From Auanema rhodensis (taxonomy: Eukaryota; Nematoda; Chromadorea; Rhabditida; Rhabditidae): a stretch of DNA of 64,000 bases. The translations under genes were made by a program, and so were the position numbers. Numbering within the stretch: the stretch's first letter is position 1; each line of letters starts with the position of its first letter. Positions 10,126 to 23,223 of this stretch are shown piece after piece. The notes under the pieces were generated by a model that saw only the letters and a list, made by a program, of their open reading frames with translations, made no database searches and was not told where the DNA came from. Location: the NCBI GenBank assembly GCA_964057225.1, contig OZ059899.1, forward strand, positions 11,532,001 to 11,596,000, written 5' to 3'.

Positions 10126-10812
10126 ATGTTGGCAAAATACGTAGCTAGAGCAGTTGCTTCATCTAGCAGAACTTCTCTTAGATTATTGTCTTCTAGTAAT
10201 GTTATTAGATCTGCAGGTAGTACTATTTTTTATGAGAATATGGAGCTTCATATATCTCATTTTAGCTTCTCCTGTTGCTGATGGTGCTCCAGCCCCAACT
10301 CCATCTGATGATAGACAAGTGTCCGCCAAAGTTTCAAGCTTAGTAGAAGAAATTGCAAACTTGAGTCTTCTTGATGTTTGTTCTGCTAATCTTTTCTATT
10401 CATGAAATGTCATTCAGGTATCTGATCTTAATTGGGCTCTCAAGAAACGTCTTAATATTCCTGATCAGCCTATGATGGCTCCAGGAATGATGATGGCAGC
10501 TGCTCCTGCTGCCGCTCCCGCTGAGGCTGCCGCTGATGACGTTCCACAGAAACTTACCTTCACAGTTAAATTGACTAAGTTCGATGATACCAAAAAAATT
10601 GCTCTTATCAAAGAGATCCGATCAGCTATTCCAGGGCTTAACCTTGTTCAGGCTAAAAAGGTATGAGCAAATCGATCTAGTTTATAGCTATAAAAATGTT
10701 TCAGTTTGTGGAAACTGCACCAGTTGTTGTTAAGGAAGATATGGGTAAAGGAGAGGCTGATGAATTAAAGGCATTGTTAGAAAAAGCTGGAGCAACCATC
10801 GAAATTGTTTAA
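10126..10812 (+). CDS. mrpl-12: Mitochondrial large ribosomal subunit protein bL12m
   Basis: bL12m forms the mitoribosome stalk that recruits translation factors. Four exons (10126-10216, 10266-10375, 10418-10660, 10705-10812) join in frame to 183 aa. The N-terminus is a Ser/Arg-rich presequence (MLAKYVARAVASSSRTSLRL). The dimerisation region follows (SSLVEEIANLSLLDVSDLNW), then an Ala/Met-rich hinge and the conserved C-terminal fold (KLTFTVKLTKFDDTKKIALI, KEIRSAIPGLNLVQAKKFVE, ADELKALLEKAGATIEIV). Introns are 44-50 nt. The start follows a possible trans-splice acceptor by 3 nt. Confidence 0.95.
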
Positions 10813-11158
10813 GAATCATCTACGTATATAATTGAAAATGAACAAGGTTGATCTTTTTGTTTTTAATCTTCTAGCAAGCAAGTTCATTACTTCGATTGAC
10901 ACGTTGTTTAGCCTAGATGAATTTGTAATAGCCATATAGTAACGTGAATTTTGTTATTATAGATTTGTTGTTGTTTTTATTAAATATTTTACATTCTCCA
11001 AATCAGCTCTATAACCTTTGAAGATTCCTCAAATAGGGGGGGGGGAAGGAAAAAAAATCAATATTTATTATACGTTTCTGGAGATGAACTAAATTACTCC
11101 GAGATAAGAATCATACCACCTCTTTCTTCTGCGAGATTCAAAAATAGCCGTACGACGG
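10813..11158. other. Spacer between mrpl-12 and the glycosyltransferase-like gene
   Basis: AT-rich, holding the 3'UTR of mrpl-12 (AATAAA-like motifs) and the upstream region of the next gene. A run of about ten G bases lies near 11036-11045. No coding signal seen. Confidence 0.4.
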
Positions 11159-12479
11159 ATGACTATGCTTTTGAAGTTATATGACGACGTTGTATTAGTA
11201 TTCCTATATAATTTTGTTTTTATATATTTTATTATAAAAACATTTGTTTTTATTCCGGTAAGCTTATTATGTTTTAAAGATAGATTAATTTGGTTATCTT
11301 TAAATTTTTCTAGAACCTCGTAGCTATTCAAGAGGATCCTTATGTGTCAGGTGATTTCTTCAGATCTTTAGCAAGCATAGTTGTATATGATAACAAGCAA
11401 GCTCGGAAACTACAGACAGTAATTTATTTTTTAAATCCAATTAGGAGCTCCGATTTCACTATTTTCACATATCGTCTCTTTTCAGACTTATGAAATACAA
11501 AATGGCTCCATAATCTTCATTCAACCTTCATTGCTTTGGGCTATGGAAGCATTTCAAAAACGTAACAAGCATTCATATATACTTCTTACACATGACGATG
11601 ATCTTTCTGTGCCATCGTCTTACACTAATATTTTAAAGTATTAAGCAACTAAAAAACAATAATGTTAGAAGTCAAAATTCAGTGATAAATACCTAATAAG
11701 ATGGTTCGGTCAAAATATCGATATGTATCATCCAAAGTTAGAAGGGATTCCCATTGGAATAGCAAATCATCATTGGGTTCATGGAAATCAAAGGCGTTTG
11801 ATAAATATACAAAAACATAAAATGTAATATACTTGAAATAGTAAACTGAAAAGCGGTTATTTTATTCTTTAGGAATTTCACAGAACGTTTTCATGGATTG
11901 TTTGTAGGATACATGGCAGCCACAGACACCAAGAGAATGCCACTGAAAAACCATTTTTGTTCGGAATCGAATGACTGGACCTTTTGCGTGTACGTCGTTA
12001 AAGTTCAGCAGTATCAATTCGAAAGCTTTCCAGGGAAAGACGTACCTCTGTACAAGAATACCTGATCAAGATAGCTACTGTGCAATTTGTTTTGTCGCCT
12101 AGAGGGAATGGCTTAGATTGTCACAGAACGTATGTTGATCACATAAATTTTATTCTATCCTTTAAACTGTTTTGCAATAATTCTGATTTCAGTTGGGAAT
12201 CTATTGCAATGGGAGCAATTCCAGTTGTTGAGAGTAGTACCTTAGATCCAATGCTAGAAACAGAAAATGTGCTTATCATCAACTCCTTTTTGAATGTTAG
12301 CTTTTTTTCGTTTTTAGAAAATTGCGTATGATGACAACTGAAAAAATTTGCTTTAGATGACCAAAAAAACTCTGATGGATGCAGCAAAAGACTTTCAAGA
12401 TAAGCCACGGCCTAATCGAAAGCTGTATAGAAACTACTGGCGAAGAAGAATTAGAAGTTTTCAAATTGTAACTGGATAA
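11159..12479 (+). CDS. Type II membrane glycosyltransferase-like protein (exostosin-type motif)
   Basis: Eight exons (11159-11257, 11314-11418, 11486-11637, 11683-11823, 11873-11989, 12034-12129, 12193-12295, 12357-12479) all keep phase and give 311 aa. Exon 1 encodes a short cytoplasmic end and one membrane span (LVFLYNFVFIYFIIKTFVFI), the layout of a Golgi type II enzyme. The lumenal part carries FVLSPRGNGLDCHRTWESIA followed by MGAIPVVE, resembling the nucleotide-sugar binding signature of exostosin-like (GT47-type) and related transferases, and an upstream HPKLEGIPIGIANHHW block. A good GTAAGC donor supports exon 1. The family is suggested by motif only; the exact enzyme and sugar are unknown. 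It ends 187 nt upstream of parkin on the same strand. Confidence 0.75.
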
Positions 12480-12666
12480 TCAATTGTGCTTATTATCAGT
12501 AATTAATTTTCTCAATAATAATACTTGTTTTAGTTGTTGAAAGGATAGCGTGCTCTATTGTCAATTTTATTAGTTTATTAAAAGATGATTATTCATACTG
12601 AAAATTAACAAGATTTTTAAAATTTGTTTTTAATATTGTAGGTTTTAAATGTTAAACTAAAAGCTA

Positions 12667-14166
12667 ATGGACGTCCCCATTATTATTCACAATAGGATTA
12701 ACCATAGTAGAATACAAACACATGTCGAAATAAAAGAAGACGATACTGTAATTAACAAAGTTGAAACTCGTTTTATTAAAAAATTTAACATAGATTGGAA
12801 CTGTGGAACAGCGTTTATCCGATAAGATTAAAATACCTCATGATCAATTGAATATTTTGCTTTGTGGAAAAGTACTAGAGCAAAATACGTCAATTAAAGA
12901 CTTGTTGCTCGGCCCTACTACGCAAGTTTACTGAATCTGGATAATTAGCACATTTTAAAACGTTTAGTTGTCTTGTCGCACTTGCTATAGAACAGAAAAA
13001 GGATTCAACTTTGAAAAGTGAATCGTTGGTTCGTTCTACACCTGCTATAGGATCTTTCTATGTATGGTGCAAGACTTGTTCTGATATACAAAGAGGAAAA
13101 CTTCGTGTATTTTGTCTTTCCTGCAATTCTACAGCTGTAGTTGTTGAATCCGATCCTACTGGATGGGACGATGTTCTAAAGAGGTAAAATAAATTTTTAT
13201 AAGCCAATTTAAAACAATGCTTGTTTTAGTAAGCGTATTCGAGTATACTGTGAAGAATGTGACGAGCAAAGATATGCTTCTTTCAAATTTAAATGTGTTT
13301 CATGTAGTGAAGTTGACTTATATTATCGTAACAAATCTTATAAGTAGGTTTGCAGACTTGTGCTCCATTAAGCCAAATTCGTGGAAATTGGGACAAGTCT
13401 GAATGTTGCATATGCTTAGACGATAGTCAGCTTTTTGTCTTTGATTTCGGATGCAATCACTCGATTTGTCGATCCTGTTTCTTAGAGTATTCTACTTCTT
13501 GTCTTAAAGAATCTAAATTCTTATTTCAACATCCTTTTGGTTACACTTTATCCTGCCCTAGCCTTAATTGTAATCGTTAGTATCATATTCCTCAACAAAT
13601 TCGAAAAATGTGAACTTCAGAATGCCTGAGAGATGTTCATCATTTACGCATTATGGGGTCGGAAAAGTACAAACAATACCAGTGTATCGCTACAGAAAAA
13701 TTAATTGCTTTGGATGAGCAAGGTAGCTTAAATACATTTATGGCGAAATATAGAGTATATTTCTAGGATTTTTTTGTCCATATCCTAACTGTGGTTACTC
13801 GTTTATTTGGGAAAACAGTGAGGGGCGTATGATATCTTGCCCCGAATGTCTGAAACAATTTTGCAGGTTTGATGATGGCTAATATCATTACTGATTAAAA
13901 TATTTAAAGGATTTGTATAGAAATAGAATGTATTTGCTTTTCTGAAGATACAACCAAAGAAACAATAGCAGCTACCACCAAGTCGGTTCTTTCTTAATAA
14001 TAATGACTCTTGAATTTGTTCCAGGAAATGTCCCGGCTGCGACAGTAACACTGAGCGCAGTGGAGGATGTGCTCACATGCAATGTACATCTTGTAAGCTA
14101 CACTGGTGTTACAGATGTGTGAAACCTTGGACAGAAGAATGTCAATTTGATCACTGGTTTGATTGA
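12667..14166 (+). CDS. pdr-1: Parkin, RBR-type E3 ubiquitin ligase
   Basis: Parkin ubiquitinates outer-membrane proteins of damaged mitochondria downstream of PINK1. Nine exons (12667-12747, 12794-12925, 12996-13183, 13230-13311, 13356-13575, 13621-13722, 13767-13866, 13910-13981, 14025-14166) join in frame to 372 aa, close to the nematode orthologue's length. Domain order is UBL (residues about 1-71; LNILLCGKVLEQNTSIKDLL), RING0 (SFYVWCKTCSDIQRGKLRVF, CEECDE), RING1 (CCICLDDSQLFVFDFGCNHS, ICRSC), IBR (FFCPYPNCGYSFIWENSEGR, CPECLKQFC) and RING2 (CPGCDSNTERSGGCAHMQC, LHWCYRC). The catalytic RING2 cysteine (in SGGC) is present, and the protein ends in HWFD, close to the human HWFDV tail. The linker between UBL and RING0 is short, and its splice junction (12925/12996) is the least certain. 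Confidence 0.95.
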
Positions 14167-14309
14167 ATTTCATTTTTTACCTTTTGCTCAAATATTTCTT
14201 ATATATATGTAAAAAAGTTTTATAACAACATTTAATTTTAACAATAAAAGTGGGTAACAGTGAAAATCAACAATAACAATTTTGAAACAACATCGTTAAT
14301 TAAACGGCC

Positions 14310-16389
14310 TTATGCAGAAGTTGTTTTCTTTTGTTTCTCGATTGTAGCCCTTTTTGTTTTTAGCTTTAAGGCTTCATTTCTATTTCTCTTCATAGTAGTC
14401 TTCATACTATGATATACACGTTGATGCTTCTTAGGGATCATCATTTCTCTCATCTTATTCTCAGCTCCCTATAAATTATTGATTACTACATCATTAAGTT
14501 TACTAGTTTACCTTCTGGTTCAACTCAAGTTGCTTGTTCTTCTTGTGCATCTTTCCTAATTCCGCGCGCATGCCCTTAACTTCTTCCTTAGTTTCCTTGA
14601 CCTTCTTCTTAGTGTTAGTGTTAGCAACAGAAGGCTCACTTGATACCAAAGATTCAACATCTATAACATAAAATAAATAATGCACAGTTGAAAAAATGAT
14701 AACCTTTTCCAAGACTGCGGAGTTCTTCGAGACGTTCAATCGGAATATAGTCTCCTGGTTTCTCCTTGGTGAATGGAGAGAAATGTGGAGGCAAAGCAAC
14801 TCCTGGCATGTATCTGAACATATATATTTAATGCAATGTTTATACGAAAGTCCTCACTTATCTAGGGGGAGTTTTCTTCTTGCGTTTAAAGAATCAAATA
14901 TCCATTGAGGTTGGACGTATTTTCTGAATAAAATAATATTTTTTTGAATAAGGAAAATAAATAAACCTGTTAACATCAATATTCTGGAGTGGACGATCAA
15001 TGATCTGATGGGTGATGGAACGATTCGTAAGGTCAATTGGATTAGGTCCGTCTTCCCATCCAACAGTGCCACCACTATTGCGGATAATAAGAGTTAAGGC
15101 TTCCCTTGGAACTTCACGATTCAAATAGAATACACATCCTTTGAACAAATTTCTGAGATAAAATGTTGTATTATGATAATACACCAACAAATTACTTGAT
15201 TGATTTGATTTCTTGTAGTTTCTCGGCAAGGGCATTATCCTCATCATCAAACAATTCAAGCTGTTCCTCATCAGTTCTTTCTTCATGATCTGATCGCTTA
15301 GCAATTGGCTTGGCCAAGCTATAGATTTTCTCAATAATCTCCTCATCGTCACCTACAGTTAAACTTAATTTAAAATTTTCATACAGCAATGAAACCTTCT
15401 ACTGTTGTACTTCCAGTTTGAATTTGTGGTGGATAATGCAATCCAGTCATAGAGAAAAGTCTAAAGTTAACAAATCCAAGCATAGCTACATAAAATTCAG
15501 CAAATGTGACCTGAAGATGTTTAATATTAATAATGATATTCAGATATATCTCACCATAACAGAAAAATCTACATCAGTAACATGTGGCAAACCTCTATCG
15601 TGAGGTACAAGCCATGTAATTTTTTCACCACAAATTTCAGCTTGGTAGTAGATACCCTAAAAAGAAATGAGAATGCAAGTAAAGAAAAATATGAATAATA
15701 CCTTGATAGATATAAATACATTTCTTAAAGACTGAGACTCGATAATATAGTGCATAAACTCGGCAGTTAAACGGCGGCAATCAGAAATGAGGTCTTCTTT
15801 CAAAAGTTTAGTATGTGGAAGCGTTGAAAACACAAAACACAACGAGAGAGCATCGTCTAAGTCGCGTAGAGCAGAAGCAAAAGTAGGATATCTAAAAGGA
15901 TTTTATTTTCTTCAACAGAACAAAAAACTAACCTTTCCTTGACAATACGGTCAAGATTATACACTGGCTTCTGATTATACAGATTTTTCACCTTGGACTC
16001 CTCTTTTTTAGCTTTAAAGTGATTAAGTTTGCGGAGAAAAACCTAAAAAAAAATGAATTTGTTTGGAAAATGGCAGAAATAATAACCTTATATTCTCGGA
16101 ATTTATTAATAATAGGCTCATGAGCAAGAAAGTTGATGTCTTTTCTGAAATAGAAAACTCTGCTTTCAGTGGAACCCTTGTTGGCCTTCTTCTTATGTGC
16201 AGGCTCATGAGGATAGATACCCTGAACAAAGCTAAAATGAGCAAAAAAAGTTTACATTCAAACTACCTTTAATATGCATAATCTTCTAAAATCTTTCAAA
16301 GACAGCTGTAGCTTTTTAATGGCTTGTCTGCGTGAAATATAATTAACAGCAGCTCCTGCCTCATATTTTGGCTTAACTCGTACCTTCAT
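14310..16389 (-). CDS. lpd-7: Pescadillo (PES1), ribosome biogenesis factor
   Basis: Pescadillo is the core of the nucleolar PES1-BOP1-WDR12 (PeBoW) complex needed for 28S/5.8S rRNA processing and 60S assembly. Twelve exons join in frame to 533 aa, e.g. 16267-16389, 16087-16221, 15702-15891, 14967-15152 and 14310-14468. The N-terminal Pescadillo domain reads [40 protein letters not shown] and [12 protein letters not shown]. An acidic linker ([14 protein letters not shown]) precedes the single BRCT domain at about residues 310-420 ([45 protein letters not shown]). The tail is a lysine-rich helix. It is convergent with parkin (143-bp gap) and divergent from rpl-9, another ribosome gene. Confidence 0.95.
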
Positions 16390-16889
16390 CCTTGAAACAA
16401 AAATATTTTATTACTACATCAAAACGGAATATTAAACAAAAGCATTTAATTATGAAAATAACAAAACTTCGTATAATTTACGTAAAAAATTTTAAAATTT
16501 CAAGAGTTGTTGTTTTGGTATACATAATTATGGGCGTGGCTACTATTGAAACCGGGGCGCAGTCTATTTTTCCCCTTTAAGACCCTTTTCCTGTTGCAAT
16601 GAGGCTGCACATCAACTCTATTAAACACGTTGATACGCAACTGTTCAATTTTCATTTAGAAATTTTAAGTTTTCGCCATGTTCCAGAGTTTTGTGTTGTT
16701 ACTCTTCTTATTAGTTTTTACGCTTAAAACTGTGTATTTTGATGCAATATGTGTCGAGTAGCTTGGTATTAAGAGTTTAGAGCTGTATAAGATTGTCATT
16801 ATGCATTACATTTTAATTAAGCCTTGTTTTTAATTTGCTTGGAAAATGTTCTCATTTTATATTTACTCATTCGAGCTATTCAGGTAATC
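16390..16889. promoter_or_regulatory. Divergent promoter region, Pescadillo (-) and rpl-9 (+)
   Basis: A 0.5-kb gap between two ribosome-related genes transcribed in opposite directions. The rpl-9 start is preceded by TATTCAG near 16883, a possible trans-splice acceptor. A short GC-rich patch lies near 16540-16570. No coding signal of its own. Confidence 0.45.
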
Positions 16890-17593
16890 ATGAAGGTCGT
16901 CGAATCTGTCGACAAAGTAGTCTTCCCAGACAATGTCTCCTTCACCGTAAAGAACCGTATCGTTCGCGTTAAGGGACCAAGAGGAGAGCTTGTCCGTGAC
17001 TTCCGTCACCTTCATATGGAGGTAATATTTATAGATATAATATTTATATTCTAAATATTATTTATAGATGGAGCGTTCTGGAAAGAATACCCTCCGTATC
17101 CGCAAGTGGTTCGGTAACCGCAAGGAAATTGCTGCTATCCGTACTTGCTGCTCTCATGTTAATAACATGGTTAAGGGAGTCACCCTTGGATACCGTTACA
17201 AGATGCGTTCCGTATACGCCCATTTCCCCATTAATGTAACCCTTCAAGATGGAAACCGTACCGTTGAGGTATATTTTGTCTTTTTTTCTTCTGTTATTGA
17301 AAAAGTTTAGATCAGAAATTTCCTCGGAGAGAAGATCATCCGTAAAGTCCCACTCCCAGATGGTGTTACTGCCGTTATCTCCACCGCCCAAAAGGACGAA
17401 TTGATTGTCGAGGGTAACGACATTCAGAAAGTCTCTCAAGCTGGTAAGCACAAATTTTTTTTTCACAGGTTTTATATTGAATATTATAGCTGCTCGCATC
17501 CAACAGTCCACCACTGTTAAGGAGAAGGATATCCGTAAGTTCCTTGACGGTATCTACGTTTCTGAGAAGACCACCATTGTTCAAACAGACTAA
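16890..17593 (+). CDS. rpl-9: Cytosolic 60S ribosomal protein L9 (uL6)
   Basis: uL6 sits near the sarcin-ricin loop and the GTPase-factor site of the 60S subunit. Four exons (16890-17021, 17068-17268, 17311-17443, 17490-17593) join in frame to 189 aa, the normal length. Conserved stretches are [60 protein letters not shown] and [18 protein letters not shown]. Codons are markedly GC-richer than in neighbouring genes, as expected for a highly expressed gene in nematodes. Its stop lies only 70 bp from the end of the convergent ALDH gene. Confidence 0.97.
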
Positions 17594-17663
17594 GTATTTA
17601 CCTCGTTGTTGATAAATTTGTTATTATCAAATTTTTATTGTTACATTACATTGAAATACGTAT

Positions 17664-19646
<1,983 letters not shown>

Positions 19647-21663
19647 ATTTCAATAAGTTTCTTTCTTAAAATTTAGTAGATGAAAAAAAAGTATAATGAT
19701 CAAAAAAATGATAACTGAATGATTGAGATGTATTTAAAGGGGTGAAATCAAAGTGATAGCAGTGTTTGATATAATGAGGTTAAAGTGAGAAGATAAGATC
19801 AACTATTAACTTTCTTGGAAGTCATGTTAAAAGAAAACATTGATATTTTATGGATATAGTTCATTAGACGAAAAACAGACAAATAGATAAGAATAGAAGG
19901 TGATAACAAGATAACCCGAAAACAAATTTGGTTACCATAAGCTGGCAAAAAAGCTACATAATCTTTATCTTGCAAAATATTTAAAAATGTTTTAGAACTT
20001 TGAAGGCTGAATACAGCATACAGCTATCAGAGCTTAACTAACTTGTAATATATCTCTAGTCTTTAACAAAAAAAAGTCATTGTCATCATCACTATAGAGA
20101 AGAGAGATCAAAATTTCAAAAAAAAACATAAGATAGGATAACGTGACATGATGCTATGTTACATGATGATACCTCGCTGTGAAGAAAAAATGCGAAGAAA
20201 TCTTTGAAAAAATTGGGCAGAAATGCAAAATGATAGATAAAGTAAGAAAATAGCATAAGAGAATTGAATGAGGCGCATCATACGATCAACAACTGTCTAA
20301 CAAACGGTGATTTTTTATATAGAAAATGAGCAGTAAGCCAGAGGTCAGTCTAGTGTAATGGCAAGGGCATAAAAAGCAGATGAATCTAACTTGAACAGTC
20401 ATCAGCTCAGAGTTTCTTATCATCTCTTTTCTCTCCTTTACTATTGTTGAGGATAAAAATTGCAGAAAGAAGAAGACAAAGTAATTGATTTCCACACTTT
20501 AAGTATATGCTTTTTCTTGCAAATAAATTCAGACTGCTTCTGTTTTCCGAAACAATTGAAACTGAAGTAGGAACAAAAAAAATACTTTGAAAACATATAA
20601 AATGGATTATTTTGCTTAGCAAATTTGTTATTATACACCAGTCACAGTCTAAAGTTGAACATGTGATATTCATAACTGGATGAATCGAATGAAAGTAAAA
20701 AAACCAAAATATCATGATGATAGTTTGTATTTCCTAAAAAGATGTGTATTAATATTTGTTTGATTCATTAAAAAATAAATTTCTATCATTTCAACCATTG
20801 GGCAACGTAGAAGTTAGAGTTTGTACATCTTATTGTAATCAAGTACTCCAAAGAAAACTCAGTTAAATTTAATCTGAACTATTCATTATTATCAGTTGCA
20901 TATGATTTATTTTGCAGCGTATTATTTACATTATTTCACTTTCCTTATTCTATTTTTAACAATTTTATATTTAATCTTGTTCATTTCAGGTCATAGCTTT
21001 TAATAAATTGAAAAATTGATTATTTGATAAGCTAAATTTATTTAAAATGGAAAAATCATAAAACTAATTTAGCAAATGCGATGAGAGAAATTAATGTCTA
21101 AAATTTTTTGCACTAGTTATACTTTTTGAGTTGAATTTTTTTAAAAATTCAACAGCCTCCATGCAAAAAAAACTTAAAAAAAAAACAATATTTTGCCACC
21201 ATCACAGTTTTTAATACGATAGTAATTTCAATCATAATTATATGTAAAATTATATTCATATTATATATGAGTAGGAAACTATTGTTCCTTTCCAATTGAG
21301 ATCGTGAACATTCCCTCGAGATTCAGAAAACAAAAATTTTTAAAATTGCTAATGCTCATCTTAAACGGCTATGTATTTCCTTAAAATGTTAATAAGACCT
21401 AATAGCATTTCACACTGCCTAAGGATATGGATAACTGGAAAACATTTACTATTAGTGCAAATCTTAAAAATCAGTTGAAACGAAATTATACATCCTCACT
21501 GTCATTCTCACTGCTTAATAAATTTCTCAATAATTTGAGTATAAAGTATTTATATATTTTAAACACTAGACAATCATTTGTATTAAAAAGTGTAAAAAAC
21601 CTGATACACCCCTACATAGAAATGCATTTAGACTAAGAACAGCGAGATCGAATCATGAATAAT
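19647..21663. other. AT-rich intergenic region; candidate synteny breakpoint
   Basis: Two kilobases without a convincing gene on either strand. It contains the ALDH promoter on its left and the 3' flank of stl-1 on its right. A denser patch lies at about 20100-20720. It separates genes whose C. elegans orthologues I remember on chromosome III from genes whose orthologues are on chromosome I. Confidence 0.45.
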
Positions 21664-22960
21664 TTATATCTTTTTTGTTTTTGAAAGACTGTCATAAACA
21701 GAAAAAGCTTGAGCAACCATTGAACTAGGATCACTTAAGTTAGCAGGTAAAACAACTGTGTTTGAAGTTTTTGCTAGATTTCCGAAAGCATGCACATATT
21801 GTTCAGCAATAGCTAATGTAGCAGCATTATTACCTTCCTGAAAAACGAGAAATTTTATATTGAAAAACAAAACATTGTTACCTCCTCTCTAAGAGCTGAA
21901 GCAATGTGTTCAATCGCTTTAGCACGTGCTTCAGCATTGATCCTTAAAGCCTCCGCTTGACCACGAGCAACATTAATCTAGGATTTTCATAAAATACCAG
22001 CACTTTTCACCAATGTACCTGCTCAGCTTCCTTTGCCTCAGAAGCAAGAATAGCAGATTGCTTCTCTCCTTCAGCACGATTTATCGCAGCAACTCTGTGG
22101 CCTTCGGATTCAAGGATTGCGGCCCTCTTTTTTCGTTCAGCTTCAACTTGCATTTGCATAGCTTCTTGAATCTTCACTGGCATATGCATATCACCTAAAC
22201 CAAAACCAATTGTGAATCTAATATCCGTTAAACATACGTATTTCATATCTCATACAAGTGATACCCCAAGGCTCCGCAGCTTTATTAATAGCAGAAACGA
22301 TAGCAAAATTTAACTGCTCTCTCTCTTTGAAAACAGTATCGAGACTAATTTTTCCTACCTGTAATGTTTCATTTAATGTTAAAATTTACGAGAACTAACT
22401 TCAGAACGCATGGTTGTTTGTGCCAATTGCGTTACAGCGAATTCTGGATCATCAACACCATAAGATGCCTTAAAAACTACTTGAAAAAAAATATCGAATC
22501 TTTCAGTCACCTTATAGGGATCAAATACTCGAAGATACAAAACACCATCTAGCTGAACCTGTACGTTATCTAGAGTAATAGCCCCTTGCTGAGGTATTTC
22601 AATAGCAATTTCCTTCAAGCTTTGAACAAATTTGATTCTATCTATAACAGGTATAAGAAAATTGATACCCTGAAATGTACAATTTTAATCCATGATTCTG
22701 TGTTTTTGTAAAAAATTACCGGTTCAAGAATCTTATAGAACTTTCCCATTCTCTCAACAACCCAGGCTTCCTGTTGTGGAACGAAATTGACGACAGTATT
22801 TGTTGCATGAGATTCTCGGACATTTTGAACAGCAGGAGCTAATGATCTGTAAAATTCTTCGAAATCACACATGTATCTTATGCCATGAAATATTATATTT
22901 AAACCTTGAATTGAGTAGCACCTTGTTTATACTGTTCAACCTTCCTAGTGACAACGACAT
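21664..22960 (-). CDS. stl-1: Stomatin-like protein 2 (SLP-2), mitochondrial SPFH/band 7 protein
   Basis: SLP-2 organises cardiolipin-rich domains and prohibitin/protease complexes in the inner mitochondrial membrane. Reading through about nine short exons gives roughly 320 aa. The N-terminus MSLSLGRLNSINKVLLNSRS is a basic, Ser/Leu-rich presequence without acidic residues. The SPFH domain has FVPQQEAWVVERMGKFYKIL, INFLIPVIDRIKFVQSLKEI, DNVQVQLDGVLYLRV, QLAQTTMRSEVGKISLDTVF and AAEPWGITCMRYEIRD. A coiled coil follows (QVEAERKKRAAILESEGHRV, EGEKQSAILASEAKEAEQIN) and a C-terminal tail ending LSKTKKI. The ATG lies 1 nt after TTTGCAG, a likely trans-splice acceptor. It is divergent from FCF1 (263-bp gap). 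Confidence 0.94.
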
Positions 22961-23223
22961 TCTGCAAAGTTATGATTAAATAACAATTTTAATTTAAGAA
23001 GTTTAGCATATTAAAAAATAATGATAAAAACTTCTACTTCAACTGAAAATTTATATGCAATTGCATTATCAACAAATATATTCATGCGTACATATTTTCG
23101 ATTAGACGATTTTTAACTTTTCTTAAAGTTAGATTAAGATAATATTTTTATATTTCTGCTTATAATCATTTCCCTTTGTTCTGTTAAATAATTCTTTATT
23201 TTTCAATTTCAAATTTTTAGCTA
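22961..23223. promoter_or_regulatory. Divergent promoter, stl-1 (-) and FCF1 (+)
   Basis: A 263-bp AT-rich gap between start codons of opposite genes; both starts immediately follow acceptor-like sequences (TTTGCAG and TTTTTAG). A shared bidirectional promoter is inferred from spacing alone. Confidence 0.4.

Noticed and set aside
11036-11045. Poly-G run as a G-quadruplex
   Set aside because: A single run without further G-tracts cannot form an intramolecular quadruplex; the C-run near 63571-63579 is similar.
12926-12995. Parkin frameshift between UBL and RING0
   Set aside because: Initially seemed broken, but a 70-nt GT-AG intron ending at 12995 restores the frame.
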